A stretch of DNA of 50,486 nucleotides, taken from NCBI RefSeq assembly GCF_900155685.1, contig NZ_LT732548.1, forward strand, positions 596,845 through 647,330. The letters run 5' to 3'. The position numbers were made by a program, and so were the translations under genes. This stretch comes from Paenibacillus bouchesdurhonensis. GTDB taxonomy: Bacteria; Bacillota; Bacilli; Paenibacillales; Paenibacillaceae. Within the stretch, counting starts at the first letter, position 1; every line of letters begins with the position of its first letter. Under the pieces are notes generated by a model. That model searched no databases, was not told the origin of the DNA, and saw nothing but the letters and a program-made list of their open reading frames with translations. Shown here piece after piece: positions 35,964 to 43,615 of this stretch.

Positions 35964-37366
35964 TCTGCATTATCCTCCACGATCGTGATCGTGTCTCCGT
36001 CAAACAAACTATCTGCCCCGACGCTGACAACGACGTCCCCTTCATGAAGTCCAGAAGCGATGCTCAAGCGATTATCCTCACTCATACGAGCCCCTAGTTC
36101 AACCACTGTTTTGACGGCTTTGCCGTTGGCAAGCCTGAAGACGTAGGGTTCCTGTCCATTACTAACCACCGCTCCGGCGGGAACAAAGATTCCTTCCTGC
36201 CCAATGGAGGATAGGCCGACGCGAACGACTTGGCCTGGAATCCAATCCTGTTCAGCATTGGGAACGCTCACTTCCACGGTTAATGTTCCCGTGCCTTGAT
36301 TGGTTGCCGGGGAGACACGGACGACAGTCCCTTGTCGTTTGGTGCCGTTCTGTTCCAATGCAACCACTTGTCCTGGTTTCCAATCAGCTGCTTGCTCGCT
36401 CGGAACGGCGATCGGAACCATCAGTGTGTCGAGCTTGCCGATGACATAGGCTTCTGCTCCAGCAGGTGCCATTTGGCCGACGACAGCCCTTTTACTCAAA
36501 ACAACGCCATCTAGCGGCGCGGTCAGTTTTGTTTTGCTTAATGACAATTGGACTTGCTCCAGCTGAACCGTTGCCTGATCGTATGCTGCTTGCGCTTGGA
36601 TTTGCGCACCTTTGGCCTGGGACACGGCTGCCTCGGCCGCGCTTTGGCCGGCTTTGGCCTGTTCAACCCCAGCTTGTGCCGATTTTCGCTGCTCTGCGGT
36701 AGCACCTTCGGTCAACTCGGATAGCGATTGCTTGGCGTTTTCCAATGAAGTTTCGGCATCTTTAAATTGCAATTGAAACTTTTCGTAATCATCCAGTGAT
36801 ATTAAACCGGCAGAATAAAGATTCGAATAACGCTCCTCATCCGCCAGGAATTTATCATAGGCACTCTGCGCCATAGCGACTGCATTCTGTGTCTGAGCAA
36901 GTTTTTGGGCGGATGCTCCTTTCTCCAAGGCAGTAAAGCTTGCCTCGGCCGTGTCCAGTTGTGCCTTTGCTGCCTTGGCCTGTGCCTGTGCTGCTTCTAC
37001 CCCCGCTTTAGCGGCGCTGAGCTGACCAGCAGCTTGGGCTACACCGTTCTGCGCTTGCCTCAGTTGCAATTGCGCATTCTCATCATCAACGATGGTCAAT
37101 ACGTCCCCCGATTTGATGCGATCCCCGACCTCTGCCAGCGTTTGTTTAATCTCTCCCGATACTTGAAAGGAAATGCTCGCTTCCAGTTCCGGTTTCAGGG
37201 TTCCAGAGAAATTGTATTCCGCATTTAAAGGTTCTTTTTTAATGGTGATTACCTGTACAGTGGTAGCTTCTTCTTTCGAAGCAGTTTGGTTATCTGCAGA
37301 GCTGCATGCTGCTGTTATTATAATCATTGAAAAGGCTAAGAATAGAGCCGACCATCGTCCTTTCAT
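35960..37366 (-). CDS. Membrane fusion (adaptor) protein of the RND system
   Basis: A 468-residue HlyD/AcrA-type periplasmic adaptor. The N-terminus (MKGRWSALFLAFSMIIITAAC) is a lipoprotein-like signal with Cys21; the -3 residue is Thr, slightly off the standard lipobox. The protein contains the biotinyl-lipoyl halves (VSGEIKQTLAEVGDRIKSGDVL and LTAPLDGVVLSKRAVVGQMAPAG) flanking a very long Ala/Gln-rich coiled-coil hairpin, about residues 90-275. The hairpin is long enough to reach a TolC-type tunnel. A beta-barrel and membrane-proximal domain follow. It is the first gene of the adaptor-RND-TetR operon; a TATAAT on the minus strand at 37391-37396 lies just upstream. Confidence 0.9.
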   Translation of the reverse strand: MKGRWSALFLAFSMIIITAACSSADNQTASKEEATTVQVITIKKEPLNAEYNFSGTLKPELEASISFQVSGEIKQTLAEVGDRIKSGDVLTIVDDENAQLQLRQAQNGVAQAAGQLSAAKAGVEAAQAQAKAAKAQLDTAEASFTALEKGASAQKLAQTQNAVAMAQSAYDKFLADEERYSNLYSAGLISLDDYEKFQLQFKDAETSLENAKQSLSELTEGATAEQRKSAQAGVEQAKAGQSAAEAAVSQAKGAQIQAQAAYDQATVQLEQVQLSLSKTKLTAPLDGVVLSKRAVVGQMAPAGAEAYVIGKLDTLMVPIAVPSEQAADWKPGQVVALEQNGTKRQGTVVRVSPATNQGTGTLTVEVSVPNAEQDWIPGQVVRVGLSSIGQEGIFVPAGAVVSNGQEPYVFRLANGKAVKTVVELGARMSEDNRLSIASGLHEGDVVVSVGADSLFDGDTITIVEDNAE

Positions 37367-37435
37367 TCCGTTTCTCTCCTCTTGATTTTTATTATAAAGT
37401 AAAATTTTTAACCTTAAAGTAACCCAGTCGTGACG

Positions 37436-37448
37436 CGCTTGTCAAGCG
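37436..37448. promoter_or_regulatory. 13-base palindrome in the divergent efflux promoter region
   Basis: CGCTTGTCAAGCG, six-base arms around a central T. It lies between the adaptor gene (minus) and the TolC-like gene (plus), 13 bases upstream of the latter's -35 box. It is a reasonable operator for the TetR regulator in this cluster. Confidence 0.45.
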
Positions 37449-37460
37449 AAGTCTAAAAAG

Positions 37461-37489
37461 TTGATTTCTAAATTTTATGATGATATTAT
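37461..37489 (+). promoter_or_regulatory. Sigma-A promoter of the TolC-like gene
   Basis: TTGATT (37461-37466), a 17-base spacer and TATTAT (37484-37489), 47 bases before the start codon. Confidence 0.6.
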
Positions 37490-37536
37490 GGGAGCGGTAT
37501 GACTAGTTTGAATTGGGAGAGAGAGGTTAAAATTCT

Positions 37537-38880
37537 ATGAAGAGATGTCTATCGGCAATGATATCGTCACTGCTATGTTGGAGTCTTTTATCAGCAGGGC
37601 CGGTAGCAGTCCATGCCGCAAAGGCGGACGAAGACAACACGATTCGTACCGGGAAGGAAGCGACAGTTAAAGAGGTGTTAAAGGATTCCTTTATCGATTC
37701 GGGCACCCTGGCACCTATAAAGCGGTTAGACCTTGACACGGTGTTGAAGTTATCGTTGGATCATTCACTGAATTATAAACTGTTAACTTTTAAGCTGACG
37801 GCTGTAAAATTAAATGAAGGAAGTCTGAAAGAGCAGAAAAAAGAGCTTGATGTCGGCGGAGGAGCGGGCAGTTCATATACATTACCGGAATCCATTGAGG
37901 AGATACAGGAGAAATATGGCGAGATTCCGGAAGAAATGCTGCCATCCTTGTATCCGACGTTAGAAACTAATATGGTTGTTAATCAGTTGCTGAATGGTGT
38001 TGGAAATATCGCCGATGCCATGAATAAGCAATTGCAGGGACAACGTGACCAGTTGATAGTTGCTTTAAGGCAGGTTGAGATGGAACAGGCCAACACGGTT
38101 CTTGATCTGGAGGAGGCTCGCATAGGAATTAAATTGCAAGTGACTTCACAGTATGCGGAACTGCTTGCGTTAAATAAACAACGGACTGTGGCGGAGAAGT
38201 ACTTGGCGATCCTGAAGGCCGACTTGAAGAGAGCTGAGCTGCTGCAGGAAATGGGCATGACTTCAGCGGCCAAGGTTACCGAGGCGCAAAGGGAAGTACA
38301 GAAGCAGGAGCAGCAGATGGACGGGTTACAAAGTAAGTACGAGTTGGCATTAGTTCAGTTTTGTTTTGACCTAGGCATCGCTTATGACCCGGATATCGTA
38401 CTGGCAGACATCCCGGACTTTACCCCGCAGCCAATCACCTATATGAAGCGGGAGCGTGTATTGGAAAAATCATTTGAAATGAAACGACAGTGGAATTCAA
38501 TTATTTTGGCGCAGCAGCAAGTGCATTACACCAACGCCTCGAATGATGATCAGAAAGATTTGCTAGAGTTGAATGTGCGTATTGCAGAGCAGCAGGCTGA
38601 GAAGGCGCGAATTGAGCTCAACCGAAAAATCGATGAACTGTACAGTAATGCGGAGCTGGCTTATAAGGCTTACGTAAATGCAGTGAACGATTATAATAAC
38701 GCTAAGCAAGATAGCATACACATGATGAAGCGATACGATAACGGATTAGTATCTCGCCATGATTATGACAAGTCCGCATTCATTTTGACGCAGCAGGAGA
38801 TGGCGGAAGAGCTGGCTCGAATTCAACTCTTCGTGGTGGAGCGTTCCGTAGATGCGCTTGAAGAAGGCTTCATTATGTGA
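37537..38880 (+). CDS. TolC-family (outer membrane efflux protein-like) exported protein
   Basis: A 447-residue exported protein with signal peptide MKRCLSAMISSLLCWSLLSA, cleavage near VHAAKA. The body has the TolC duplication: two long helical hairpins, the first ending EMGMTSAAKVTEAQREVQKQEQQ and the second containing YDNGLVSRHDYDKSAFILTQQEM; both fit the OEP repeat pattern of a Gly-Leu/Met-x-Ser turn followed by a helix. TolC normally forms a channel through an outer membrane, which this organism should lack. The gene is divergent from an adaptor with a long hairpin and an RND pump, so it is probably the third part of that machine, spanning the wall or S-layer. That role is inferred. Confidence 0.85.
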   Translation: MKRCLSAMISSLLCWSLLSAGPVAVHAAKADEDNTIRTGKEATVKEVLKDSFIDSGTLAPIKRLDLDTVLKLSLDHSLNYKLLTFKLTAVKLNEGSLKEQKKELDVGGGAGSSYTLPESIEEIQEKYGEIPEEMLPSLYPTLETNMVVNQLLNGVGNIADAMNKQLQGQRDQLIVALRQVEMEQANTVLDLEEARIGIKLQVTSQYAELLALNKQRTVAEKYLAILKADLKRAELLQEMGMTSAAKVTEAQREVQKQEQQMDGLQSKYELALVQFCFDLGIAYDPDIVLADIPDFTPQPITYMKRERVLEKSFEMKRQWNSIILAQQQVHYTNASNDDQKDLLELNVRIAEQQAEKARIELNRKIDELYSNAELAYKAYVNAVNDYNNAKQDSIHMMKRYDNGLVSRHDYDKSAFILTQQEMAEELARIQLFVVERSVDALEEGFIM

Positions 38881-38951
38881 GTTTAGTAGCTTATGAGTAT
38901 ATATATAAACCTACTTCCATTTTGATGACGATGTGAATTAGTCGGGCATAT

Positions 38952-38989
38952 AAAACGTCCTTCCATTTAAAAGATGGCGGGACGTTTTT
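38952..38989. terminator. Terminator after the TolC-like gene, near-duplicate of the one at 40267
   Basis: AAAACGTCC (38952-38960) pairs with GGGACGTTTT (ending 38988), with a small inner CCAT/ATGG stem and a T tail. It could also end minus-strand transcripts from the gene at 39540-40211. Confidence 0.85.
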
Positions 38990-39123
38990 ACGTGTATTTA
39001 CTATCTGATCAGATCATTGCTTGATCCACCATCAATAAGTTTGCGCAAGCAGGGGATATGACTAGTGCGCCGTGTGCGCCGTCCGATTGAGCGCTGTCGA
39101 ATGTAAACTACTGTGGCCGGCGG

Positions 39124-39221
39124 GTGTAAGAGGAAGATTCGCGTAATAACTGGATTTACTGTATGCCAGCGAGTGTAAGAGGATGTTTGCGAAATAACTG
39201 GATTCACTGTATGTAAAATTT
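39124..39221. repeat. Two tandem copies of a 49-base unit
   Basis: Units start at GTGTAAGAGGA 39124 and 39173. Both contain AATAACTGGATT followed by YACTGTATG. The second unit forms the left end of repeat element A, so the element's left part is duplicated here. Confidence 0.8.
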
Positions 39222-39410
39222 GCATTTTGTTGCTGAGTGAACGATTAGCTGGATTTCATGTAGCTAATATGGGGTGGAAAGGGAAGTAAGTCAATAAACA
39301 ATGCGATAGATACACGAAATCCAGCTATTTTTATCTCATCGTGCAATAAAGCATAAATAGAGACTAGAAATCCATTTAAAGCCTAACCTTTCGATGCGGA
39401 AGTAAGCCAA
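39191..39410. repeat. Non-coding repeat element, copy A
   Basis: A 220-base segment collinear with copy B at 49411-49630: landmark motifs GAAATAACTGGATT, TTAGCTGGATTTC, GTAAGTC, AGCTA and AGAAATCCAT fall at identical offsets (0, 54, about 91, about 132, 175). By my count 80 of the first 120 bases match without a gap. It contains an inverted repeat: TAGCTGGATTTCATGTA (39246-39262) pairs with TACACGAAATCCAGCTA (39311-39327) with one G-T or mismatch, giving a 17-bp stem and a 48-base loop. No coding content is visible. Confidence 0.85.
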
Positions 39411-39438
39411 GCTGGATGTAATCGACGTTTTTCATAAG

Positions 39439-39542
39439 GATCAGTAAGTCATAAGATCAGTAAGTCATAAGATCAGTAAGTCCTAAGGATCGGTAAGTCA
39501 TAAGAGCCAGTAAGACATAGGGTCAATGAGTCATATGTGTCA
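39439..39542. repeat. Minisatellite, about six units of 16-17 bases
   Basis: Units of GATCAGTAAGTCATAA start at 39439, 39455, 39471, 39488, 39504 and 39521, the first two identical and the rest increasingly diverged. The array runs into the stop codon of the minus-strand gene at 39540. There are no conserved unique spacers, so it is not a CRISPR array. Confidence 0.9.
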
Positions 39543-40211
39543 GTTTATTAAGTCCCAAGCGTTTCTAATGAGTTCATACTGATGCACGCGCAATCCTGCG
39601 CCGGAGTAAATGGGTCGAAGCCAACCTTTTTGAGTAAGTGAATGTAAAATTCGAATGGCGGTGCGATGATCAATACAAAGATGGGCTGCTACTTGTTTGG
39701 GGCGGATGGGCTGCATGGAACTTAGGCATAGACGAATAACCGCTGCTTCTTTCAGAGCGCCTGGCTCAAGGGGCTGCTGTTGTGTCAGGTGACGGTTGAA
39801 AAGCAGCGTCAGCAAATTGCGGCATATTTCGGGTCTATGGGCAACGTCATCGTATGCTAGGGATATTACCCGGTAGCCAAGTGTTTGCAGGAAAAGCTCG
39901 CGATTCAATTCATTGCTATATTTTGTCCGATCCATCTCAGTGACATGTGGGCCATAACCCTTAATTTCAAGGATGAATCTTAGATGGCCTGGTAAGAAGG
40001 CAAAGTCACCGAAATAAGAACGCCCGCGCCAGTCAGGGACTTCGTATTCGGGATGAAGATGATCGAGATTTCTGTAGAGAGGCCACCAGACATTTTTCAG
40101 GAAGAGTGTCTCTCCGTGTCCGTGACCTTTCTCAAGACGTGCCCTACGTACTCCCTTACGACGCAGAATATGATTGTCAATAAACTGCCTATGAGCTTTT
40201 TCGAATGCCAT
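39540..40211 (-). CDS. DUF559-like PD-(D/E)XK endonuclease-fold protein with C-terminal winged helix
   Basis: A 223-residue protein. The N-terminal part (MAFEKAHRQFIDNHILRRKGVRRARLEKGHGHGE) and the core resemble Paenibacillus DUF559-type proteins related to Vsr nucleases. The core SYFGDFAFLPGHLRFILEIKGYG offers the Asp and Glu-x-Lys of a PD-(D/E)XK site (about residues 69, 82 and 84), then RELFLQTLGYRVISLAYDDV. The last 80 residues look like a winged helix (IRPKQVAAHLCIDHRTAIRILHSLTQKGWLRPIYSG). A DNA-cleaving or DNA-binding role is likely but the target is unknown. Its 3' end abuts a minisatellite and it sits between two related terminators. Confidence 0.72.
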   Translation of the reverse strand: MAFEKAHRQFIDNHILRRKGVRRARLEKGHGHGETLFLKNVWWPLYRNLDHLHPEYEVPDWRGRSYFGDFAFLPGHLRFILEIKGYGPHVTEMDRTKYSNELNRELFLQTLGYRVISLAYDDVAHRPEICRNLLTLLFNRHLTQQQPLEPGALKEAAVIRLCLSSMQPIRPKQVAAHLCIDHRTAIRILHSLTQKGWLRPIYSGAGLRVHQYELIRNAWDLIN

Positions 40212-40266
40212 GTTTACCTGCCTCCCGATAGATTATGATGGATATTAACATGTATACTAAAACACA

Positions 40267-40304
40267 AAAACGTCCTACCCATTAAAGATGGACAGGACGT
40301 TCTT
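40267..40304 (-). terminator. Terminator-like hairpin, near-duplicate of the one at 38952
   Basis: AAAACGTCC (40267-40275) pairs with GGACGTT (40295-40301), with an inner CCAT/ATGG stem. The best T tract is on the minus strand, so it would stop transcription entering the endonuclease-like gene from the right. Confidence 0.7.
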
Positions 40305-40643
40305 CGTCATGTATAGCCCCATTATACGAGTATGTATTACATTTAGCTAGCAGTAACAGTATTAGACTTTCTTTTTGTGGGAGAGGGAGGTTTAGGTAGG
40401 AGGGGAGAAAGTCATGTAATGTGAGTGGCAGTTGTTAATTTGGAAAAGGGATGTAAACATGAACTAAGGTTAGGAAACGGTCGATTTATGTGCAATGGAC
40501 GTTTGTTAGGAGGGGGGAGGGCGAGCTATATGGGAGATAAAATTGGCTGGAAAGACAGGCTTTCTTTTTCTTCTGGCTCGGGGGGGTGTATGTTATACTG
40601 TTGATTAAAGAGCGGAAGTACTTTATGACAGGGGTGACATCGA
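40305..40643 (+). other. Intergenic stretch before the toxin-antitoxin pair
   Basis: No gene seen. It is rich in G runs (around 40381-40407, 40510-40522 and 40580-40587). A TATACT at 40594-40599 is a possible -10 for the antitoxin gene, but the -35 is poor. GACAGGGGTGACATCG before ATG 40644 holds the ribosome site. Confidence 0.5.
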
Positions 40644-40910
40644 ATGGAAAAGGTTAATTCACCGGAAGAGTTAATGGAGAGCATTGCAAATATGAGCCGC
40701 GACAACTCTGTGTATCAATTTCATGTTCCTGGAAAAGGGAGGTTCGCTCTCGTCTTGCAAGAGGAAGAGCAGCAATCCATTCAAGCTGATGTGGAGGCGA
40801 ATCTGGAACTGAAGGTCATAATTGAACAAAGCAGGAAGGAATTCAAGCATGGCAAAGCCATGAGCACATCAGAGTTACTAAAATCCTTATCTCCCAAGGA
40901 CTTTCGATAG
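40644..40910 (+). CDS. Probable type II antitoxin
   Basis: An 88-residue acidic and polar protein. Its N-terminal half (VYQFHVPGKGRFALVLQEEEQQSIQADVEANLELKVIIEQS) could dimerise, and the C-terminal part (EFKHGKAMSTSELLKSLSPKDFR) resembles the flexible toxin-wrapping tail seen in many RelE/ParE antitoxins. Recognition rests mostly on gene order: it overlaps the next gene, a RelE-like toxin, by one base (TAG and GTG share the G at 40910). I do not recognise a specific antitoxin family. Confidence 0.65.
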   Translation: MEKVNSPEELMESIANMSRDNSVYQFHVPGKGRFALVLQEEEQQSIQADVEANLELKVIIEQSRKEFKHGKAMSTSELLKSLSPKDFR

Positions 40911-41188
40911 TGAACCGTATAGTTCTATGGTCTCCGGCAGTAAGAAACAAACTCTCCCAGTTTCGCAACGAGCGATATTCCCCCGAGGAAACGTTTGATT
41001 TCATTTCTCAATTCATTCTTGAAACCGAAGCCATACTTTCCAATCCGATCTTAAGCAAAGCTTATACGGAGCAAGGCGGCACTTATGCAGGAGTGTCGCG
41101 TATCGTTGTGAAGAGGTTTAGGATTTACTTTGAAGAGCAGGAGAGTGAGGTTCGGATTATTGCTGTTTTGTTTCCTAGTGAGAAATGA
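40910..41188 (+). CDS. RelE/ParE-family toxin
   Basis: A 92-residue basic protein with the small RelE fold pattern: an N-terminal strand (MNRIVLWSPAVRNKL), a helical pair (SPEETFDFISQFILETEAIL), then the strands GVSRIVVKRFRIYFEEQESEVRIIAVLFP. RelE toxins cut mRNA at the ribosome; ParE toxins hit gyrase. The sequence alone does not separate the two. The start GTG 40910 overlaps the antitoxin stop, the usual coupling of such pairs. Confidence 0.72.
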   Translation: MNRIVLWSPAVRNKLSQFRNERYSPEETFDFISQFILETEAILSNPILSKAYTEQGGTYAGVSRIVVKRFRIYFEEQESEVRIIAVLFPSEK

Positions 41189-41224
41189 AAACGGGTTGCT
41201 CTATTGGGAAGAGGACACTTGGCT

Positions 41225-41340
41225 ATGCCCCTGCCAAATAAGCAAACCGACAAACGTATAAGGACGATTACACCATTGATGATATCATTGAATCGACTGG
41301 GGTTTTATCTCCGCAAGAAGAGTGGGGAAAATCTAATTAG
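41225..41340 (+). pseudogene. Possible frameshifted gene relic
   Basis: From ATG 41225 the sequence reads MPLPNKQTDK, much like the start of Uma2-family genes in Paenibacillus. A shift to the next frame gives TYKDDYTIDDIIESTGVLSPQEEWGKSN and a stop at 41340. The two parts suggest a decayed gene start joined to other sequence. The assignment is tentative, since nothing after TYKDDY matches Uma2 proteins as I know them. Confidence 0.28.
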
Positions 41341-41419
41341 TCTACTCATTGCAATCTCATTGAGTATACAGTGGGCTTGTTCCTGCTTTACGAAATACAG
41401 CAAAGGAGAATAGAGGATC

Positions 41420-42553
41420 ATGGCTTATGTATGCAGAATCGAACTAAATGGGATTGGCCCGAAAATTTGGCGGGAGTTTCAATTTCACCCGGACGTGACA
41501 TTTCATCAGCTTCACAAAATCATCCAATCGGTCATGGGATGGGAGAATTACCATTTATACGAATATCATGTCAATGGACAAGTTATCGGGCTGCCTGATC
41601 CAACATTCGCAGATCTGGAGGATCGAGAGGTTCTGAATGCACGGAGAGAGGTCGTTAAGAAGCATGTTCAGAAGGAACATACCGTTTTTACGTATGTCTA
41701 TGATTTTGGCGACGATTGGCAGCACACGGTTACGTTGATCAAAATCGACTCATCGACATCTGATCCAGCCCCAATATGTTTGGATGGAGCGCGCAACTGT
41801 CCTCAGGAAGATGTGGGAGGCGTCTGGGGGCACGAACATATGAAGGAAGTACTGCTTACTCCTAATCATCCAGAGCGAGAACATTTTTTTGACTGGGTTA
41901 AAGAGGGCTATGATCCCGAGCATTTCTCCTGCAAAGAAGTGAATCAGGAGCTTCAACGGCAGAAGGACAAGCTTATCCCCAAGTCACTTATTAATCGGCC
42001 GGAAGGCAAAAAGCCCGTGAAGCTGACGAAGTCCGTTCTGAATAAGCATCTGAAGCAGCTAAGCAACGATCAACTCATCGATTTGGTGAAGGCTTGTTAT
42101 GGTGCTAGTAAAGACATGGAGAAGTTTCTTGCCATAAGAATACTCGGCGATGAAGCGGTAGAGTCTCTCTTTCGAGAGTCTCGCAAGAAAATTGAGAAGG
42201 AATTTTTCCCCGAGCGGGGGTTTGGAAAGCTGAGACTTCAGGAAGCGAAAAATGCGATCTTGGAATTCGAGAGATTGACCGGAAATGCCAGGTATGCCTT
42301 GGAACTGAGGCTAATATACGTTGAAAATGGTGTAGACTTCACCCTAAGCTACGGGGATATCGATGAACGCTTCTACTATAGCATGGCCTCCATGTATGCC
42401 GACATCATTGATCAAGTGAATGAAGATGAAACGGCCGAATTATTCGACGAGTATGAGGAGCGTCTCGAAGCCGTTGTGTTCAAAACAGAAGGAATAGGCT
42501 GGGGTTTTCATGATAATTTGGCAGAAATTCACGCTCAAATACGATGGATTTAG
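41420..42553 (+). CDS. Plasmid pRiA4b ORF-3 family protein fused to a DUF6155-like domain
   Basis: A 377-residue two-part protein. Residues 1-185 are the pRiA4b ORF-3 domain, recognised by IELNGIGPKIWREFQFHPDVTFHQLHKIIQSVMGW, TYVYDFGDDWQHTV and the CPQEDVGGVWG segment. Residues about 205-377 look like DUF6155 (LSNDQLIDLVKACYGASKDMEKFLAIRILGDEA). The family is widespread on plasmids and in accessory regions, but its biochemical role is not established. ATG 41420 follows AAAGGAGAATAGAGG. The next small gene begins 12 bases after the stop. Confidence 0.85.
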   Translation: MAYVCRIELNGIGPKIWREFQFHPDVTFHQLHKIIQSVMGWENYHLYEYHVNGQVIGLPDPTFADLEDREVLNARREVVKKHVQKEHTVFTYVYDFGDDWQHTVTLIKIDSSTSDPAPICLDGARNCPQEDVGGVWGHEHMKEVLLTPNHPEREHFFDWVKEGYDPEHFSCKEVNQELQRQKDKLIPKSLINRPEGKKPVKLTKSVLNKHLKQLSNDQLIDLVKACYGASKDMEKFLAIRILGDEAVESLFRESRKKIEKEFFPERGFGKLRLQEAKNAILEFERLTGNARYALELRLIYVENGVDFTLSYGDIDERFYYSMASMYADIIDQVNEDETAELFDEYEERLEAVVFKTEGIGWGFHDNLAEIHAQIRWI

Positions 42554-42565
42554 GGGGGGGACTTA

Positions 42566-42784
42566 ATGCGTGGCAAGAAGAAAAGGAAGCAGGTTGACCA
42601 GAAAATGGATAGTAATGGGCTAATTGAACAGGATGAGAACTTCTACTTTATCGTCGGGTATACAGATGGCGGCGTCCCCTACGGAATCACGTGGGAGGAA
42701 TATGAAGCGGAACGACGCGGTGAGTTGGAAAAAATGAAAGAAGGCGAAGGTGATCGCTTGAAACAATTGAAAATGACCAAGTAG
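42566..42784 (+). CDS. Small charged hypothetical protein
   Basis: A 72-residue soluble protein, rich in Lys and Glu. The middle segment FYFIVGYTDGGVPYGITWEEYEAERRGE is the most structured part and resembles small uncharacterised Bacillales proteins with the phrase PYGITWEE; the tails are likely disordered. ATG 42566 follows GGGGGGGAC. It is in one unit with the pRiA4b ORF-3 gene, 12 bases apart. Confidence 0.65.
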   Translation: MRGKKKRKQVDQKMDSNGLIEQDENFYFIVGYTDGGVPYGITWEEYEAERRGELEKMKEGEGDRLKQLKMTK

Positions 42785-42796
42785 CAGTTTCAGGGA

Positions 42797-42889
42797 ATGG
42801 TGGCTACCTATGATATATACATAGAAGGAATGGAGTCCTTCCTGAATATCGAAACAGGCGATATCGTCATGGTAAATTGGAAGCGATAG
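42797..42889 (+). pseudogene. UPF0158-like gene fragment
   Basis: An open frame of 30 codons reading MVATYDIYIEGMESFLNIET then GDIVMVNWKR. The part IEGMESFLNIETGDIV resembles the start of UPF0158 proteins (a pattern like IEGMEMQSDESSSFLNKETGEIV) with an internal deletion and loss of the rest. It looks like a truncated remnant. Confidence 0.4.
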
Positions 42890-42975
42890 ATGTAGAGTTA
42901 CTTCTATTAAGGAGTTAATGAGGATTAGACGGCGAATGGAATGGTATGGATCGCATCACAGATTTGTCATGATAA

Positions 42976-43227
42976 TACGAAACTCATCAATCCTCCATCC
43001 ATAATTCACCATCAGCCAACATCAATTCCACCAAACGGCTATATATAGACGAAATTTTGTTGGGCAATGAGGCCGTACTCGTTAATGCGAGCGAACTAGA
43101 CCGATGGATTAAGTTCTTTTCCGCTTGGATCAGGCCACCGCACGAGTGCTTTTGTATGAATTTTCACTTTTCAGATCCCCTATACCGGACTGGGTGGCTG
43201 ATTAGCAGCAATTACCCGATTGGATGA
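42976..43227 (+). pseudogene. Start-less open frame, probable gene relic
   Basis: The frame is open for 83 codons after two adjacent stops (TGA TAA) and ends at TGA 43227. The translation is protein-like, with the segment LYIDEILLGNEAVLVNASEL followed by DRWIKFFSAWIRPPHECF and LYRTGWLISSNYPIG. There is no in-frame ATG near its 5' end and no ribosome site. I do not recognise the family. Confidence 0.35.
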
Positions 43228-43615
43228 ACGAAATTATCACAATAGTTAGGTATTAAGCCTTCTACATGTTTACATTGTCAATTCCCTCAACAGATCCCAA
43301 CCCGGCCCAGTTACATTAAGGCTTACTTGCAGATTTCAAGCTGCGAAAGTTGAGTTAATCATTGATCTTCACTTCATCCCCAAATCAACAACCTTGATTC
43401 GCAACATCAGTTCACACCCTCAATTCCTCCATCATCCATCACGAGACACTGCCCCTCCAAATTGTCCAAAATTTCGGTTAGTTGCATCAATCTTGTGATT
43501 TTGCGTAACTTTTCCGTCTAAAAGTAGTCTATTATTTATGTACTAGATTCTTGGAATGGAAGAATAGGGATCTAATTTCTGCATAAAGCATACAGATGGG
43601 AGAGTAATGAAATAA
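43228..43615 (+). other. Intergenic stretch before the glycosidase gene
   Basis: No gene visible. The end holds GGGAGAG (43598-43604), a two-codon frame ATG-AAA-TAA at 43607-43615, and then the ATG of the glycosidase gene immediately after. TATTAT near 43531 could be a -10 box, but I see no matching -35. Confidence 0.4.

Noticed and set aside
39001..39225. 74-codon minus-strand frame after the TolC-like gene
   Set aside because: It is a translation of the 49-base tandem repeat, with no ribosome site.
39439..39542. CRISPR-like array
   Set aside because: The units are contiguous, without spacers, and only 16-17 bases long; no cas genes are present.
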